From Druceiella hillmani (Eukaryota > Arthropoda > Insecta > Lepidoptera > Hepialidae), in contig JAYKKI010000066.1 in the NCBI GenBank assembly GCA_039881145.1, positions 9,687,001-9,751,000 on the forward strand: 64,000 nt of DNA, in the 5' to 3' direction. This document shows positions 63,582 through 64,000 of this stretch, one piece after another. Each line of letters opens with the position of its first letter. Within the stretch, counting starts at the first letter, position 1. The notes beneath the pieces are model-generated. The model had not been told where the DNA came from and did not search any database. It worked only from the letters and a program-made list of their open reading frames with translations. The position numbers and the translations under genes are program-made.

Positions 63582-63740
63582 TAGAATCTTTGCTAATATC
63601 CCACCTGAAGATGTTGTAAAACAACGAAACCTAGGTCGTGGTAAAGAAATTAAAGAAAGTAGAAATAATACTACATCACGTAATTTCATTTAATTGTGAA
63701 TAATGAATTTCTACAATATTAACGCCAAATATATTCAATC
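63582..63740 (+). mobile_element. Foldback element with hammerhead-like motif, copy 7 (right half only)
   Basis: It starts at the palindrome centre (tagaatctttgctaata) and ends at the normal right terminus (aacgccaaatatattcaatc). An 11-bp direct repeat, cttaataacga, flanks it (63571-63581 and 63741-63751), so the half element looks like a complete insertion event rather than a later deletion. It sits between the two copies of the surrounding direct repeat. Confidence 0.85.
63600..63641 (+). ncRNA. Candidate minimal type I hammerhead ribozyme, second intact copy
   Basis: Same layout as 50158-50199: CCCAC (63600-63604), CTGAAGA (63605-63611), extra T (63612), stem II GTTGT/ACAAC (63613-63617 and 63621-63625) with loop AAA, GAAA (63626-63629), stem III with CTAG loop, cleavage-site C at 63637, and GTGG (63638-63641). 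It differs from the 50-kb copy only in the stem II loop (AAA for AAT), where change should not matter. With no inverted partner arm beside it, a transcript could fold freely. Confidence 0.5.
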
Positions 63741-63777
63741 CTTAATAACGAGTTAAGAAATGAGAATCAGTTCTAAA

Positions 63778-64000
<223 letters not shown>

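Overview
The window looks like non-coding, repeat-filled nuclear DNA from an arthropod. The sequence is very AT-rich (estimated by eye, not computed). It has more than a dozen long (TA)n or (CA)n arrays, no bacterial-style gene packing, and no intact host gene that I can recognise. Several degenerate repeats resemble sequences common in moths and butterflies: decayed 'cagacggacag ... ggttccgt ... gaaaccctaaaa' stretches near 14.5, 20.0 and 56.6 kb, 'agtagatggcgcta' near 0.77 kb, and a decayed 'gaagaagccttt' tail near 7.1 kb. A lepidopteran is my best guess, held with moderate to low confidence.

The recognisable content is mostly dead transposons. A pogo/Tigger-type transposase C-terminus lies at 9.06-9.35 kb (+). 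A nearly full-length but broken Tc1-like transposase lies at 41.76-42.66 kb (+), and an open but truncated Tc1-like N-terminus at 45.48-45.78 kb (+). A LINE reverse-transcriptase C-terminus lies at 43.85-44.1 kb (-). A Ty3/Gypsy pol fragment (end of reverse transcriptase plus RNase H) lies at 48.2-48.65 kb (+). A possible LTR lies at 3.31-3.54 kb. There is also a 73-nt tRNA-Thr(UGU)-like sequence at 3809-3881 (-). Possible host exons at 10.26 kb and 32.5 kb are speculative.

The most interesting element is a family of near-palindromic 'foldback' elements with seven copies in the window: 5.1, 27.3, 36.85, 38.97, 50.09, 58.05 and 63.58 kb. Each arm carries a motif that fits the core of a minimal type I hammerhead self-cleaving ribozyme: CTGAAGA, then a stem-loop, then GAAA, then a two-base-pair stem III with a CTAG loop, then GTC, with the ends pairing as stem I. 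The core is intact in two asymmetric copies (50158-50199 and 63600-63641) and mutated in the symmetric ones. Four copies are flanked by exact 10-12 bp direct repeats, which look like target-site duplications.

Other structure: a five-copy 197-bp tandem satellite (12.04-13.03 kb) with signs of a two-unit higher-order repeat; a four-copy 144-bp satellite (56.84-57.41 kb) with a lone relative at 20.96 kb; several near-perfect hairpins and foldbacks (11.94, 25.79-26.07, 41.54-41.66, 43.32, 43.49, 59.90-60.10 kb); and dispersed repeat pairs (17.3/50.9 kb, 18.6/53.7 kb, 18.8/19.1/55.4 kb). The parts do not form an operon or pathway. The window is best read as a transposon graveyard with microsatellite expansion.
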